From: an uncultured Gammaproteobacteria bacterium
GTDB lineage: Bacteria; Pseudomonadota; Gammaproteobacteria; Pseudomonadales; Pseudohongiellaceae
NCBI GenBank assembly: GCA_913048385.1
Contig: CAJWVZ010000009.1
Span: forward strand, 1 to 64,000
DNA: 64,000 nt
Reading direction: 5' to 3'
Shown: positions 17,654 to 26,503 of the stretch, in pieces
Position numbering within the stretch: position 1 is the first letter of the stretch
Layout of the letters: each line of letters begins with the position of its first letter
Made by a program: the position numbers and the translations under genes
The notes under the pieces: generated by a model
The model's input: only the letters and a program-made list of their open reading frames with translations
What the model was told of the DNA's origin: nothing
Database searches by the model: none

Positions 17654-18835
17654 ATGCTCAGTTATTTTTTAAGATCTTGTACTTTTGTGGTCGCTATCGG
17701 TCTGGTTTCACTCGGTAATGCTCAAACAAAAAGCTTTTATGCGGCCCACCATGATTATAACGTGGTGACGGTAGCTGAGGGGTTTGCTCAGCCGTGGTCA
17801 ATGGCATGGCTTCCGGACGGTGATATGTTGGTTACTGAAAAACCGGGCAGATTGCGAATAGTTAGAGATGGGCAATTATTACCGGAGGCAGTTGCTGGTG
17901 TTCCAGAGGTGTTTTATACCGGGCAAGGTGGATTGTTTGAAGTTCTGCCTCACCCCAATTTTGAAAGCAATCGCTGGGTTTATTTGAGCTTTGCAAGGGT
18001 CGAAGGGGAAACCTCAGTCACTGCAGTGATTCGTGCGCGCTTCGAAAACGATCGCTTGAATAATGTTGTTGAGATTTTTGCGGCGACGGCATCTGGCTTC
18101 GGTCACTATGGTGGCAAGATGGTTTTCGATGAGGAGGGCTATCTTTTCCTTACGCTAGGAGAGCGCCAAGCTCCAGCTCGAGGTGATCTTGCAGCTCACC
18201 CGGCGCAAGACCTCACAAACCATCACGGCGTAATTGTCCGCCTTAATGACGACGGTTCAGTGCCAAGCGACAACCCCTACGTGGGTGATTCTAGTGTGCT
18301 TCCAGAGATATGGAGCTATGGACATCGCAGTCCCCAAGGCCTAGCAATTCATCCTGAGACAGGCGATCTCTGGGGCACAGAGCATGGGCCGCAGGGCGGG
18401 GATGAATTGAACCTCATTCAACCAACGCAAAATTACGGCTGGCCTGTGATTGGCCGAGGCGTAAACTATGGTGCGAAAGGTTCGCCAATACATGGCGGGT
18501 TCAGTCAAGAGGGTATGACCCAGCCAGTGCATTTCTGGGTGCCGTCGATCGCTACCTCTGGCCTTATGATCTATGACGGTGATAAATTTCCAGGTTGGCA
18601 TGGAAGTATATTTTCCGGCGCGCTTGCTGGAGAGCAGCTTGCTCGATTGCATATGAGTAGTGATTATCAAGAGGTTATTACTGAAGAAACGCTTGCATAT
18701 GGTATGGGGCGTATCCGGGACGTACGCCAGGGACCTGATGGCTATATTTACCTCGCCATTTCTGATGGTAACGGGGCTGGCCGAGGAAGTTTTGAAGAGA
18801 CTGCTATTATGAGGTTAGAGCCGGTAGATCGCTAA
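17654..18835 (+). CDS. Periplasmic PQQ-dependent sugar (aldose) dehydrogenase, copy 1
   Basis: 393 residues, AAGGAG before ATG, signal peptide ending near LGNAQT. It is a six-bladed soluble aldose dehydrogenase of the YliI/Asd group: QPWSMAWLPDGDMLVTEKPG, the His in GQGGLFEVLPHPNF, GEHPETGDLWGTEHGPQGGDE-type loop (HPETGDLWGTEHGPQGG) binding Ca2+/PQQ, and IRDVRQGPDGYIYL at the end. It oxidises the C1 of aldoses in the periplasm. A second, divergent copy lies 0.75 kb downstream. A strong terminator follows this gene. Confidence 0.9.
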   Translation: MLSYFLRSCTFVVAIGLVSLGNAQTKSFYAAHHDYNVVTVAEGFAQPWSMAWLPDGDMLVTEKPGRLRIVRDGQLLPEAVAGVPEVFYTGQGGLFEVLPHPNFESNRWVYLSFARVEGETSVTAVIRARFENDRLNNVVEIFAATASGFGHYGGKMVFDEEGYLFLTLGERQAPARGDLAAHPAQDLTNHHGVIVRLNDDGSVPSDNPYVGDSSVLPEIWSYGHRSPQGLAIHPETGDLWGTEHGPQGGDELNLIQPTQNYGWPVIGRGVNYGAKGSPIHGGFSQEGMTQPVHFWVPSIATSGLMIYDGDKFPGWHGSIFSGALAGEQLARLHMSSDYQEVITEETLAYGMGRIRDVRQGPDGYIYLAISDGNGAGRGSFEETAIMRLEPVDR

Positions 18836-18854
18836 AAGATTGTTGAGTTGAATA

Positions 18855-18900
18855 GTAAAAAGGATAATCGGCAAAACTCTGCTGATTATCCTTTTTTTAC
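18855..18900 (+). terminator. Strong intrinsic terminator
   Basis: AAAAAGGATAATC pairs with GATTATCCTTTTT around a short inner stem, followed by T-rich sequence. The A-tail on the left also makes it functional for the convergent small gene at 18989-19372. Confidence 0.85.
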
Positions 18901-18988
18901 TTTTATTGTTTTGTAAACCTTTAAGGAAACTTTAGTAGTCGGCGTAATATGTTCGCTAGGCATCATTTTTTTTACGCACTCTTATATT

Positions 18989-19372
18989 TTAGTTCCTCGT
19001 GTAGACTGAACCTGAATAAATAAGAGTCTCTAACGCAATTTCGCCCTCGCTCCTTGTTTTACGCCCCGTTGATTCCTCTCCTTCCATCGTAATCTTGTAA
19101 ATGTGTTTGCCCTCTACCTGGTTCCAAGTTCCATCAAGAGACCCAAAAATTCGAGTGCCGTCCTCAAGCATGGCCTCGCCAAGCCAGCTACATGTTCCAC
19201 TTTTTGCATCAGCTTCATTGAAGTTTTCAACGAAGGTCAGTGAGCCAAATACGCCACCATAAACCGAAACCTCTCCGCTAAAGTCTATGGTTGAGACAAC
19301 CTGGTTAATTGCATTCCGTGAATACGAGCTACCCATGTGTTTTAAAGAAAAGTCTGTAATTTTTTCGGCCAT
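18989..19372 (-). CDS. Hypothetical protein, 127 residues (beta-barrel, DUF3224-like)
   Basis: I choose the ATG at 19372, preceded by AGGAG at 8 bases; a 23-residue longer version from 19441 has no such site. The protein has no signal peptide. Alternating hydrophobic strands (VVSTIDFSGEVSVYGGVFG, then GTRIFGSLDGTW and KHIYKITMEGE) suggest a small beta-barrel such as DUF3224/allene-oxide-cyclase-like proteins. That is a fold-level impression only. It sits reversed between two PQQ sugar dehydrogenases. Confidence 0.7.
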   Translation of the reverse strand: MAEKITDFSLKHMGSSYSRNAINQVVSTIDFSGEVSVYGGVFGSLTFVENFNEADAKSGTCSWLGEAMLEDGTRIFGSLDGTWNQVEGKHIYKITMEGEESTGRKTRSEGEIALETLIYSGSVYTRN

Positions 19373-19595
19373 TATTGATTCTCCTTTTATGATATGTTGA
19401 GAAAGTGGATCGAGGTTACATCGAAAAAACATGAAACGCACTACTATATTTTTACTTAATTGGCAGTTAGTCTAAATAACATGTTTGACGAACGATTTGA
19501 TTATTAAATATGAATCCTACAGAACAGAAGTGTAGTAGAGAGTCTCTAGAAAAGGTTTTTTAGGCGGCATTTTCCTTTAGGTATTGGAGAAATAG

Positions 19596-20804
19596 ATGTT
19601 AATTCGTAATCCAAGATTTTCTTTGATCCAATTAATTTTTTTTATAACGATAGGTTCGGTGTCAAAAGCACAAGAGATTTCGCTTGGTGTTCGTGCATTA
19701 ACCGAACCGACAGTTTTTAATACTTTTGAAGTTGAAGAAGTTGAGCTTGTTCCGGTTGTTTCAGGATTATCAAATCCGTTCGGCATGGCTTTTCGAGAAA
19801 ATGGTGATATTTTAATTACAGAGCGTTACACCGGTAAAATAAGGCTGGTGAGAGATAATAAGTTGCAATCGGAAGAGGTTGGCGTACTTACCGATTTTTA
19901 TTCAGACGCATTTCGTGCGGGACTAATGGCGATTGTGATTCATCCAGATGACGAGGACGTTATCTATCTAACATACACAAAATCGATAGAGTACGAAGGA
20001 GAGCAGACGCAAACTGTTGCACTCTTACGGGGAGAATTAGTCGATAGTGTTTTGACAAAGGTTGAAGAGATTTTTGTTGCGGAGGGCTTGGATACCGCTA
20101 TTGCTGGATCTGTCTTGTTGTTTGGCCCCGACAACAAACTATTTATGACCGTTGGAGGTGCGTATGCTTATGCTGCAACTGCTGACTATGCGCAAGATGG
20201 TGACGTGCATTATGGTAAATTATTACGGCTAAATGAAGACGGCTCTGCGCCGCGGGATAATCCCTTTGTTGAAAGTGGAGAGTTTCTTCCCGAAGTTTTC
20301 TCGATTGGCCATCGTAATCAACTCGGTTTAGCTCTGCACCCTGAGACGGGGGAGTTATGGGCCAGCGAGAACGGGCCTCAGGGTGGCGATGAAGTAAATA
20401 TCATTGCACCAGGGAAAAACTATGGCTGGCCACTTGTTTCCTTTAGCAGGCAGTATAGAGGTGATTGGGTGTCTGACCTGACACGTAAGGAAGGGTTTGA
20501 GGCTCCGACTATTATCTGGTGGCCGTCGATTGCACCTGCGGGGATGACTTTTTACACTGGCAACCATTTTCCTGAGTGGCAAGGTAACTTATTCGTGGGC
20601 TCCTTAATCGAGGGTAGGATTCCTGGAACGGGCCATTTGGAGCGCATCGTTTTCAACAGCCGAGGGGAGGAGCTTCGCAGAGAATCCTTGTTTACTGGGC
20701 TGAGGCAACGTGTTCGCGATGTCCAGCAGGGGCCTGATGGTCACCTGTATTTTTTAACGGATGAAGAAGACGGTGCCTTGCTCCGCATTGAGCCCGTTTT
20801 CTGA
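19596..20804 (+). CDS. Periplasmic PQQ-dependent sugar (aldose) dehydrogenase, copy 2
   Basis: 402 residues, TGGAG before ATG, signal peptide to about SVSKAQE. It has the same family signatures as the gene at 17654: NPFGMAFRENGDILITER, HPETGELWASENGPQGGDE, NYGWPLVSFSRQY and VRDVQQGPDGHLYFL. Its middle part is clearly divergent, e.g. AGLMAIVIHPDDEDVIYLTY where copy 1 has GLFEVLPHPNF, so the catalytic His region differs and substrate choice probably does too. It is likely transcribed alone. Confidence 0.88.
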   Translation: MLIRNPRFSLIQLIFFITIGSVSKAQEISLGVRALTEPTVFNTFEVEEVELVPVVSGLSNPFGMAFRENGDILITERYTGKIRLVRDNKLQSEEVGVLTDFYSDAFRAGLMAIVIHPDDEDVIYLTYTKSIEYEGEQTQTVALLRGELVDSVLTKVEEIFVAEGLDTAIAGSVLLFGPDNKLFMTVGGAYAYAATADYAQDGDVHYGKLLRLNEDGSAPRDNPFVESGEFLPEVFSIGHRNQLGLALHPETGELWASENGPQGGDEVNIIAPGKNYGWPLVSFSRQYRGDWVSDLTRKEGFEAPTIIWWPSIAPAGMTFYTGNHFPEWQGNLFVGSLIEGRIPGTGHLERIVFNSRGEELRRESLFTGLRQRVRDVQQGPDGHLYFLTDEEDGALLRIEPVF

Positions 20805-20877
20805 AGAAGTATATGAGTTGACGCAAAATTATTTCGGAATAGATAGTTCGTCACGTCTCTGTATAAATTGATGAGTT

Positions 20878-21171
20878 TCAATTCCCATTCAATCCGCCTG
20901 CTGTGTTCAAGACTCCAAGTTGCTGCGCCTGTGCTGCCGATCCGTAGAGAGCCTCGACTGTCGCACAACGTTTACGACGTATACGACTCATGGTGGTTTT
21001 ATCTTCCACACAGATAATCATTTGCCCCAAATTACGTCCTTCATTGTAAGTAGCCAGCTCAGCATCACTCATTCTCTCGAAATTGGGGATGCCATCATCA
21101 ATAGCGCAGGAGTTCGCAGTCAGAACGATTACGGCAAAAAAAACACTGTTTTTATTGATTCTGGTGGTCAT
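20878..21171 (-). CDS. Small lipoprotein, unknown function
   Basis: 97 residues with a lipoprotein signal ending LTANSC. The mature part is short and charged with two further cysteines (MIICVED and RKRCATVE) that could form a disulfide. I know no family for it. It converges with the sugar dehydrogenase, leaving 73 bp between stops, and is divergent from the NHL lipoprotein gene. Confidence 0.6.
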   Translation of the reverse strand: MTTRINKNSVFFAVIVLTANSCAIDDGIPNFERMSDAELATYNEGRNLGQMIICVEDKTTMSRIRRKRCATVEALYGSAAQAQQLGVLNTAGGLNGN

Positions 21172-21301
21172 AGGAAAAGCCTAAAAGCCCTCTTTTAAGG
21201 TGACATTTTATAAGAAAAGGGATTAAATGTATAATCGCGTCAAATATTGACTGCTCAGAAAAGGGCTGTACCGTTAAAAAAGTCGACAATAAGGAGGAGA
21301 C

Positions 21302-22459
21302 ATGTCTACAAAAAAAAACTCATTGAGGACCGCAGTGCTTTGCGCTACGGCTGTGATGTTTGGTTGTGGCGAGATGCCAGTTGAAGTTTCAACAGAATCG
21401 AATCTTACTCAAGGTAACAGCATCACCGGGGAGGGAATGTCAAACCCGAATCCGTTAGTAACACAAAATTGGGGCGACCTACCCATGGGGAGGGAATGGG
21501 GTTCGACCGCTGGGATAGATATTGATCCGGTGGATGGAAATATAGTTGGTTATGAGCGCTGTGGCGCAGGCAATTTTGGGTCAGGTGTTCCAATAAACTG
21601 TGACACTAATCCAGTTAATCCTATTTTTAAGTTTGACCGAATGACAGGAGAGGTTTTAGCAAATTTCGGTGGAGGGCTTATGATGACGCCGCATGGAATT
21701 GATGTGGACGGTGAAGGTAATGTTTGGGTGACTGACTTCGCCGGAAATGCTGAGGGCACAAAAGGCCATCAAGTCCATAAATTCAGCTCTAATGGAGAGC
21801 TGTTAATGAGTTTAGGCCAGCCCGGTCAAACTGGGAGTGATGGAGCGCATTTTAACCAACCTAATGATGTTATTGTAGGTCCAGATGGAAGTATCTACGT
21901 GTCTGACGGTCATAATGGGCAGGGTATGATCAGTGACCAAGCTATGGAAGAGGGTCGTGCTAGAGGAGATACGGCACGCATCATGAAGTTTAACGCTGAC
22001 GGGACTTTTGTTAAGCAGTGGGGACAGATAGGTGTTCGCCATGGAGAGTTTCGGACACCTCATGCTTTAGAATTTGACTCCCGTGGCAGGCTTTGGGTAG
22101 CTGATCGTGGAAATCATAGGATAGAAATCTTTGATCAAGAGGGAAATTATTTAGAATCGCGTTTTACCTACGGGCGGATCAGCGGGTTATTCATCACTGA
22201 CGACGATATGGTTTATGCGATTGACTCAGAGTCAAGTCCAACAAACCATCCAGGGTGGAGGAATGGGGTTCGTGTTGGACATATAGACGAGGATATTACT
22301 CGAGCGATGATTCCTCCCTTTGAACGTGAGAATCGCGTATATCAAGGTACTGCTGGTGAGGGAGTTGCAGTTGATTCTGATGGAAATGTGTACGCAGCTG
22401 AAGGGCCCAATTCGCTCAGTCAAGCTGGCGGCGCTTTTACGAAGTATTCAGTACAGTAG
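21302..22459 (+). CDS. NHL-repeat beta-propeller lipoprotein
   Basis: 385 residues with an excellent ribosome site (AAGGAGGAG) and lipobox VMFGC. The body is an NHL propeller: PHGIDVDGEGNVWVTDFAGN, FNQPNDVIVGPDGSIYVSDG, FRTPHALEFDSRGRLWVADR and GVAVDSDGNVYAAEGPN are four of its blades. The closest named relatives would be peptidyl-alpha-hydroxyglycine amidating-lyase-like and 6-bladed NHL proteins. No enzyme activity can be assigned. A perfect terminator follows. Confidence 0.8.
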   Translation: MSTKKNSLRTAVLCATAVMFGCGEMPVEVSTESNLTQGNSITGEGMSNPNPLVTQNWGDLPMGREWGSTAGIDIDPVDGNIVGYERCGAGNFGSGVPINCDTNPVNPIFKFDRMTGEVLANFGGGLMMTPHGIDVDGEGNVWVTDFAGNAEGTKGHQVHKFSSNGELLMSLGQPGQTGSDGAHFNQPNDVIVGPDGSIYVSDGHNGQGMISDQAMEEGRARGDTARIMKFNADGTFVKQWGQIGVRHGEFRTPHALEFDSRGRLWVADRGNHRIEIFDQEGNYLESRFTYGRISGLFITDDDMVYAIDSESSPTNHPGWRNGVRVGHIDEDITRAMIPPFERENRVYQGTAGEGVAVDSDGNVYAAEGPNSLSQAGGAFTKYSVQ

Positions 22460-22490
22460 CTAATATTTTTGCCACAAACTGTGGGAAGTA

Positions 22491-22527
22491 AAAGAAAAAC
22501 CCAGAGCGGTGCTCTGGGTTTTTCTTT
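22491..22527 (+). terminator. Perfect intrinsic terminator after the NHL gene
   Basis: A 17-bp perfect stem (AAAGAAAAACCCAGAGC and its complement) with loop GGT and T-rich 3' arm. It separates the propeller cluster from the oxidation cassette and would work in both directions. Confidence 0.93.
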
Positions 22528-22594
22528 AGATGAGTGCCTCGTTTTTAACTGAGCGAAACAAATTTGAGACTTTGGAGCTAGTTAAGAGAAATTT

Positions 22595-23269
22595 ATGGAA
22601 TTTGAAACCCTGGTTCGAACTCGTCGTAGTGTGCGTGGCTATAAAAAGAAACCTGTTCCTCGAAAAGTTATCGAGGAAATCATCGAGATTGCAAAAGGTG
22701 CTCCATCATCGATGAACACGCAGCCATGGCATTTATACGTCGTGACAGGTGAACCGCTCGATAGAATTAGGAGAGGTAACACGGAGAGAATGTTGGCCGG
22801 TGTAAAGCCGCAAAGAGATTTCCCGACTAAGGAGGCTTACGAAGGAATTCATCGTCAGAGACAGGTCGATATTGCAAAACAGTTGTTTGGTGCAATGGGA
22901 ATTGAACGCGATGACAAGGAGAGACGGCAGGATTGGGTGATGAGGGGTTTTCGTCAGTTTGATGCGCCGGTATCTATTGTGCTTACGTACGAAAAGATCT
23001 TAGAGCCTGCAGCGATAGGTCAATTTGACTTAGGAGCGGTTTCTTATGGGATATGTCTCGCGGCATGGGAGCGAGGATTAGGAACCGTGATTAATGGTCA
23101 GGGAGTCATGCAGACGCCAGTCGTAAGAGAGCATGCGAACATTCCTGACAGTCAGAATATTTTGACTTGTATCGCTATGGGTTATCCTGACGACGAATTT
23201 TCAGCGAACAGAGTAAAATCTTTGCGCGCGGATCAGGAAGATTTTGTGAACTTCGTGGGTTTTGATTAA
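22595..23269 (+). CDS. Nitroreductase family protein (FMN-dependent)
   Basis: 224 residues. The start ETLVRTRRSVRGYKKKPV and the FMN-phosphate loop with GAPSSMNTQPWHLYVV are typical of the NfsB/BluB-type nitroreductase fold. Later GICLAAWERGLGTVING and CIAMGYPDDEF match the dimer and FMN parts. Such enzymes reduce quinones, nitro groups or enones with NAD(P)H. The NIPSNAP gene begins at or just after its stop, so the two are probably in one operon. Confidence 0.9.
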   Translation: MEFETLVRTRRSVRGYKKKPVPRKVIEEIIEIAKGAPSSMNTQPWHLYVVTGEPLDRIRRGNTERMLAGVKPQRDFPTKEAYEGIHRQRQVDIAKQLFGAMGIERDDKERRQDWVMRGFRQFDAPVSIVLTYEKILEPAAIGQFDLGAVSYGICLAAWERGLGTVINGQGVMQTPVVREHANIPDSQNILTCIAMGYPDDEFSANRVKSLRADQEDFVNFVGFD

Positions 23270-23291
23270 GATTTTTTTCAGTCAAGAGGAG

Positions 23292-23768
23292 ATGGTTATC
23301 GTTTCAAAGCAGATTGTTAAGATGTTTTTGTTTATTACCTTCAGTTGTTTCCAAGTGAGTAGTGGAAATGAGGTGATATTGGGATGCGGTCCGTCTGGAA
23401 TCCTTGGTAAAGAATTTTCGAGTAATGTAGATTCTGATTCTCGTTGTTTTGAGGTACGGATGTACACTGCAGCACCTGAAAATTCGGATGGCGTTGGGGG
23501 TATTGGAAATCTTCATCAACGGTTTAGGGAGCAAGAAGTCGCTATTTTTGAGAGGCTTGGGGCTGAAGTAGTTGCAATTTGGCAACGCTTGGACAACCCG
23601 AATACGCTTGTTTGGATGCTTGCATACATAGATGGAGAACATCGAGATAAAGTTTGGGATGAATTTAGATCTGATCCCGAGTGGTTGGCGTTGAAAAAAA
23701 AATACCCGGTCTCTTTGTCGGCAGAAGTCTATATGATGAGTGCGACTGATTATTCAAAGTTAAAATAA
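23292..23768 (+). CDS. NIPSNAP family protein with signal peptide
   Basis: The ATG at 23292 gives 158 residues, but AGGAG abuts it directly; a TTG at 23262 overlapping the nitroreductase is the alternative. After a hydrophobic N-terminus (VKMFLFITFSCFQVSSG) comes a NIPSNAP domain: CFEVRMYTAAP, a helix, then LVWMLAYIDGEHRDKVWDEF and WLALKKKYPVSLSAEVYMM. NIPSNAP domains are ferredoxin-like barrels, often next to catabolic oxidoreductases, with no firm activity. The two Cys around CGPSG and CFEV may form a disulfide. Confidence 0.72.
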   Translation: MVIVSKQIVKMFLFITFSCFQVSSGNEVILGCGPSGILGKEFSSNVDSDSRCFEVRMYTAAPENSDGVGGIGNLHQRFREQEVAIFERLGAEVVAIWQRLDNPNTLVWMLAYIDGEHRDKVWDEFRSDPEWLALKKKYPVSLSAEVYMMSATDYSKLK

Positions 23769-23830
23769 TTTAGGCTTAGCCTCTAAAAAAAACAATGCTT
23801 CGACTTTTTTGAATCAGTTTTGGAGAAGTT

Positions 23831-24412
23831 ATGAATAAAGTTCTTTCACGTCGCTCATTTTTGCGAAATTCTTCTGAGGTTTTTCACAAATCCTGCATCG
23901 TTTTGACAACGCCAATGATTCTTTCTGCTTGTAAAGAAGCCTCTAAGGATTATTCAGACTCACCAAACTTTAAGATCCTTTCGGTAAATGAGGGTAAAGA
24001 GTACGCAGCGATTGCCTCTCGGATTATTCCTTCAGACGAAAGTCCCGGAGCTAATGAAGCAGGCGTGGTTTTTTTCATGGATAATGTTTTAAGCGACGGT
24101 CGAGAGTTGGAGCATAACATTTTAAAAGAAGGTCTTAAAAATTTGCAAGCAATGGGTGTTGAGAATTTTGGTGCATCAGGATTCTATAGCCTTAATACAG
24201 ATCAGCAAGATCAACTGCTTGAGGAAATTGAGGGAGCCGAATTCTTTGAAACCATGCGTTATTTAACCATTGCTGGCATGCTTTCCTTGCCTGAGTACCA
24301 AGGTAATAGAGATAATATCGGTTTCAAGATGCTCGGATACGAAAACCGTCATGCTTGGGCCTCGCCTTACGGATATTATGATACAGGTTATCCGTTGCTG
24401 GGTGATAAGTGA
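23831..24412 (+). CDS. Gluconate 2-dehydrogenase subunit 3-like protein (Tat, lipobox)
   Basis: 193 residues. The N-terminus shows a twin-arginine-like RRSFLR and ends in a lipobox-like ILSAC, so Tat export with lipid anchoring is likely. The domain (YAAIASRIIPSDESPGANEAGVV ... FETMRYLTIAGMLSLPEY ... GYENRHAWASPYGYYDTGYP, given in pieces) is the small subunit that accompanies membrane-bound GMC dehydrogenases. It helps export and activity of the flavoprotein. Its stop overlaps the GMC gene start (TGATG), so they are coupled. Confidence 0.85.
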   Translation: MNKVLSRRSFLRNSSEVFHKSCIVLTTPMILSACKEASKDYSDSPNFKILSVNEGKEYAAIASRIIPSDESPGANEAGVVFFMDNVLSDGRELEHNILKEGLKNLQAMGVENFGASGFYSLNTDQQDQLLEEIEGAEFFETMRYLTIAGMLSLPEYQGNRDNIGFKMLGYENRHAWASPYGYYDTGYPLLGDK

Positions 24413-26070
24413 TGGATACGGGAGTAAAATATTCGAACGATACTCAGGTCGACTTTGTAATCGTCGGTTCAGGGGCTGCGGGCGGGGTTATCGCTAAAGA
24501 ATTGTCGACTGCTGGATTTTCAGTTGTAGTTTTGGAGCAAGGTCCTTATTTGAAAGCTAGCGATTTTAAGCATGACGAATGGGGTTACAAGCATAATGGG
24601 GACCTTGTATGGGGAAAACGAAAAGGACATCCCCAAACTTTCCGTAAGTCGATTAATGAAAAAGCGACCGAGAGAGAGGTGTGTTTTGGCTATGCCCACA
24701 ATGTTGGTGGAAGTAGTGTGCATTTTTCAGGTAATTTTTGGCGCTTTCGGCCGATTGACTTTAACGAAGCAAGTGTTTTAGGTCCAATTTCAGGGACCAC
24801 CTTCGCTGATTGGCCGATAACTTATGAAGACCTAGAGCCCTACTATACTAAGGTTGATTGGGAAGTGGGCGTATCGGGGCTTCAAGGTTCATGGGATCCA
24901 CCTCGATCTAGGGATTACCCCTGCAAACCCATGCCTGCAAAGTCCGCGGGTGTTCTTCTTGAGAGAGCGGGAAAAGCTCTTGGATACAATCCTTATCCTG
25001 CTCCGGTAGCCATTTTGTCTGAGCCCCATAATGGGAGGCCCGGATGCATTCATTGCGGGTTTTGTAACGGTTTTGGCTGCGAAGTTGATGCTAAATCTTC
25101 ATCAATGTCATCAATGATACCCTTAGCGCTTTCGTCTGGAAATTGCGAGCTGAGGACTTTTTGTACTGTATCTAGGATAAATTTAGATAAGGCAGATAAT
25201 GCGGATGAGGTTGTCTATTGGGATAGGGCGGGCGTCGAGCACTCCCAAAAGGCTCGCGCGGTTGTGGTTTGCGCTAATGGGGCTGAGACTCCTCGGCTTA
25301 TGCTTTTGTCTGAATCCTCGCGTTTTCCTGATGGATTAGCGAACTCAAGCGGAATGGTTGGTAAGAATCTTATGTTCAACGGGTGGTCTTCAGCTGAGGG
25401 GATTTTTGATCACCCTGTAAATGGCTTCAAGAGCATTCCGACCACTAGGGTTATACATGATTTTTACAGTATCGATTCAAGCTTTGGTTTTTATGGTGGC
25501 GGAGGTATTGATTCGCGTCATCCATCTGACGGCCTTCCGATGAGATCTGCCCTAGATTCGGGCAGGTTCGGAGGGCCGCGATGGGGAAGCGAATATAAAA
25601 GATTGGTCCGGGAAGAATTTACTCACACGGCTGCATTCCACGGGCACAGCACTTCTTTGCCGCTCGCATCAAATACGGTAACGCTGGATGATACATTAAA
25701 AGACAGATGGGGGAGATCAGCTCTTTGTTGCACTTATAAGGACCACCCTGATGACATTGCAACTGCGAAATTCTTTCAAGACAGGTCGGTTGAGTTACTT
25801 GAAGCGGCTGGAGCGAAGAAAATAAATAGAACGCCCGTTGTCGAGCAAGAGAGTAACGTGCATCTTTTGGGTACTTGTCGTATGGGAGATGACCCAGAAA
25901 ATTCAGTCGTTGATCGATATAACCGTAGCCACGATGTCTCAAACTTATTTATGTGCGATGGCTCCAGTTTGGTGACCAGTGGGCGTGGCCAACCAACAAT
26001 GACTATAATGGCTTTGGCATTTAGAACTGCCGATCATATTATTCAAGCGAGCAAGCGTAACGAAATATAA
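24412..26070 (+). CDS. GMC oxidoreductase, flavoprotein subunit of a membrane dehydrogenase
   Basis: 552 residues from the ATG overlapping the upstream stop; a GTG one codon earlier is also possible. The FAD-binding start FVIVGSGAAGGVIAKELS has the GxGxxG motif. HIGFCNGFGCEVDAKSS-like Cys-rich loop (HCGFCNGFGCEVDAK) and the C-terminal SSLVTSGRGQPTMTIMALAF match the gluconate-2-dehydrogenase/choline-type GMC group. It has no signal peptide of its own and would travel with the Tat-borne partner. A cytochrome c third subunit is not adjacent. The substrate is probably an alcohol or sugar acid; a long-chain alcohol would fit the P450 next door. Confidence 0.88.
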   Translation: MDTGVKYSNDTQVDFVIVGSGAAGGVIAKELSTAGFSVVVLEQGPYLKASDFKHDEWGYKHNGDLVWGKRKGHPQTFRKSINEKATEREVCFGYAHNVGGSSVHFSGNFWRFRPIDFNEASVLGPISGTTFADWPITYEDLEPYYTKVDWEVGVSGLQGSWDPPRSRDYPCKPMPAKSAGVLLERAGKALGYNPYPAPVAILSEPHNGRPGCIHCGFCNGFGCEVDAKSSSMSSMIPLALSSGNCELRTFCTVSRINLDKADNADEVVYWDRAGVEHSQKARAVVVCANGAETPRLMLLSESSRFPDGLANSSGMVGKNLMFNGWSSAEGIFDHPVNGFKSIPTTRVIHDFYSIDSSFGFYGGGGIDSRHPSDGLPMRSALDSGRFGGPRWGSEYKRLVREEFTHTAAFHGHSTSLPLASNTVTLDDTLKDRWGRSALCCTYKDHPDDIATAKFFQDRSVELLEAAGAKKINRTPVVEQESNVHLLGTCRMGDDPENSVVDRYNRSHDVSNLFMCDGSSLVTSGRGQPTMTIMALAFRTADHIIQASKRNEI

Positions 26071-26125
26071 CATTTGTTTGATGCCAAAATATTAATTAGT
26101 TTTGAAAAAAAGGGAATAGAAAGAG

Positions 26126-26446
26126 ATGGTTCAAATACTTTTTAAAAGTCATTCTGGTGAGGAGCAATGGGTCGAGGGAAGCATTGGAAACTCATTAATG
26201 CAAGTTGCTGTAAGTAATGGTGTCACCGGTATTGATGCGGATTGCGGCGGGTCATGTTCATGTGCGACCTGTCACGTTTTTGTTGAGCAAGATTGGCTTG
26301 AGAAATTAGAAAGTATCGATCCAAATGAAGACGCGATGCTTGGGCTAAGCCCCGACCGCAGTGATAACTCAAGGCTGTCATGTCAGATTCAGATAACGGA
26401 AGATTTAGACGGATTAGTCGTTAGCACTCCTGAATTTCAATTTTAG
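26126..26446 (+). CDS. 2Fe-2S ferredoxin (adrenodoxin/putidaredoxin type)
   Basis: 106 residues. The cluster ligands are C-x5-C-x2-C (CGGSCSCATC) with the fourth Cys in RLSCQI, as in ferredoxins that feed bacterial P450s. It lies 57 bp before the P450 gene and in the same direction, so it is the likely electron donor. A ferredoxin reductase is not found in the window. Confidence 0.94.
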   Translation: MVQILFKSHSGEEQWVEGSIGNSLMQVAVSNGVTGIDADCGGSCSCATCHVFVEQDWLEKLESIDPNEDAMLGLSPDRSDNSRLSCQIQITEDLDGLVVSTPEFQF

Positions 26447-26503
26447 AATCTATTTTATTTGAACCTTTACATTAATGGATTATTCAAGAGATAAATAGGG
26501 CCT

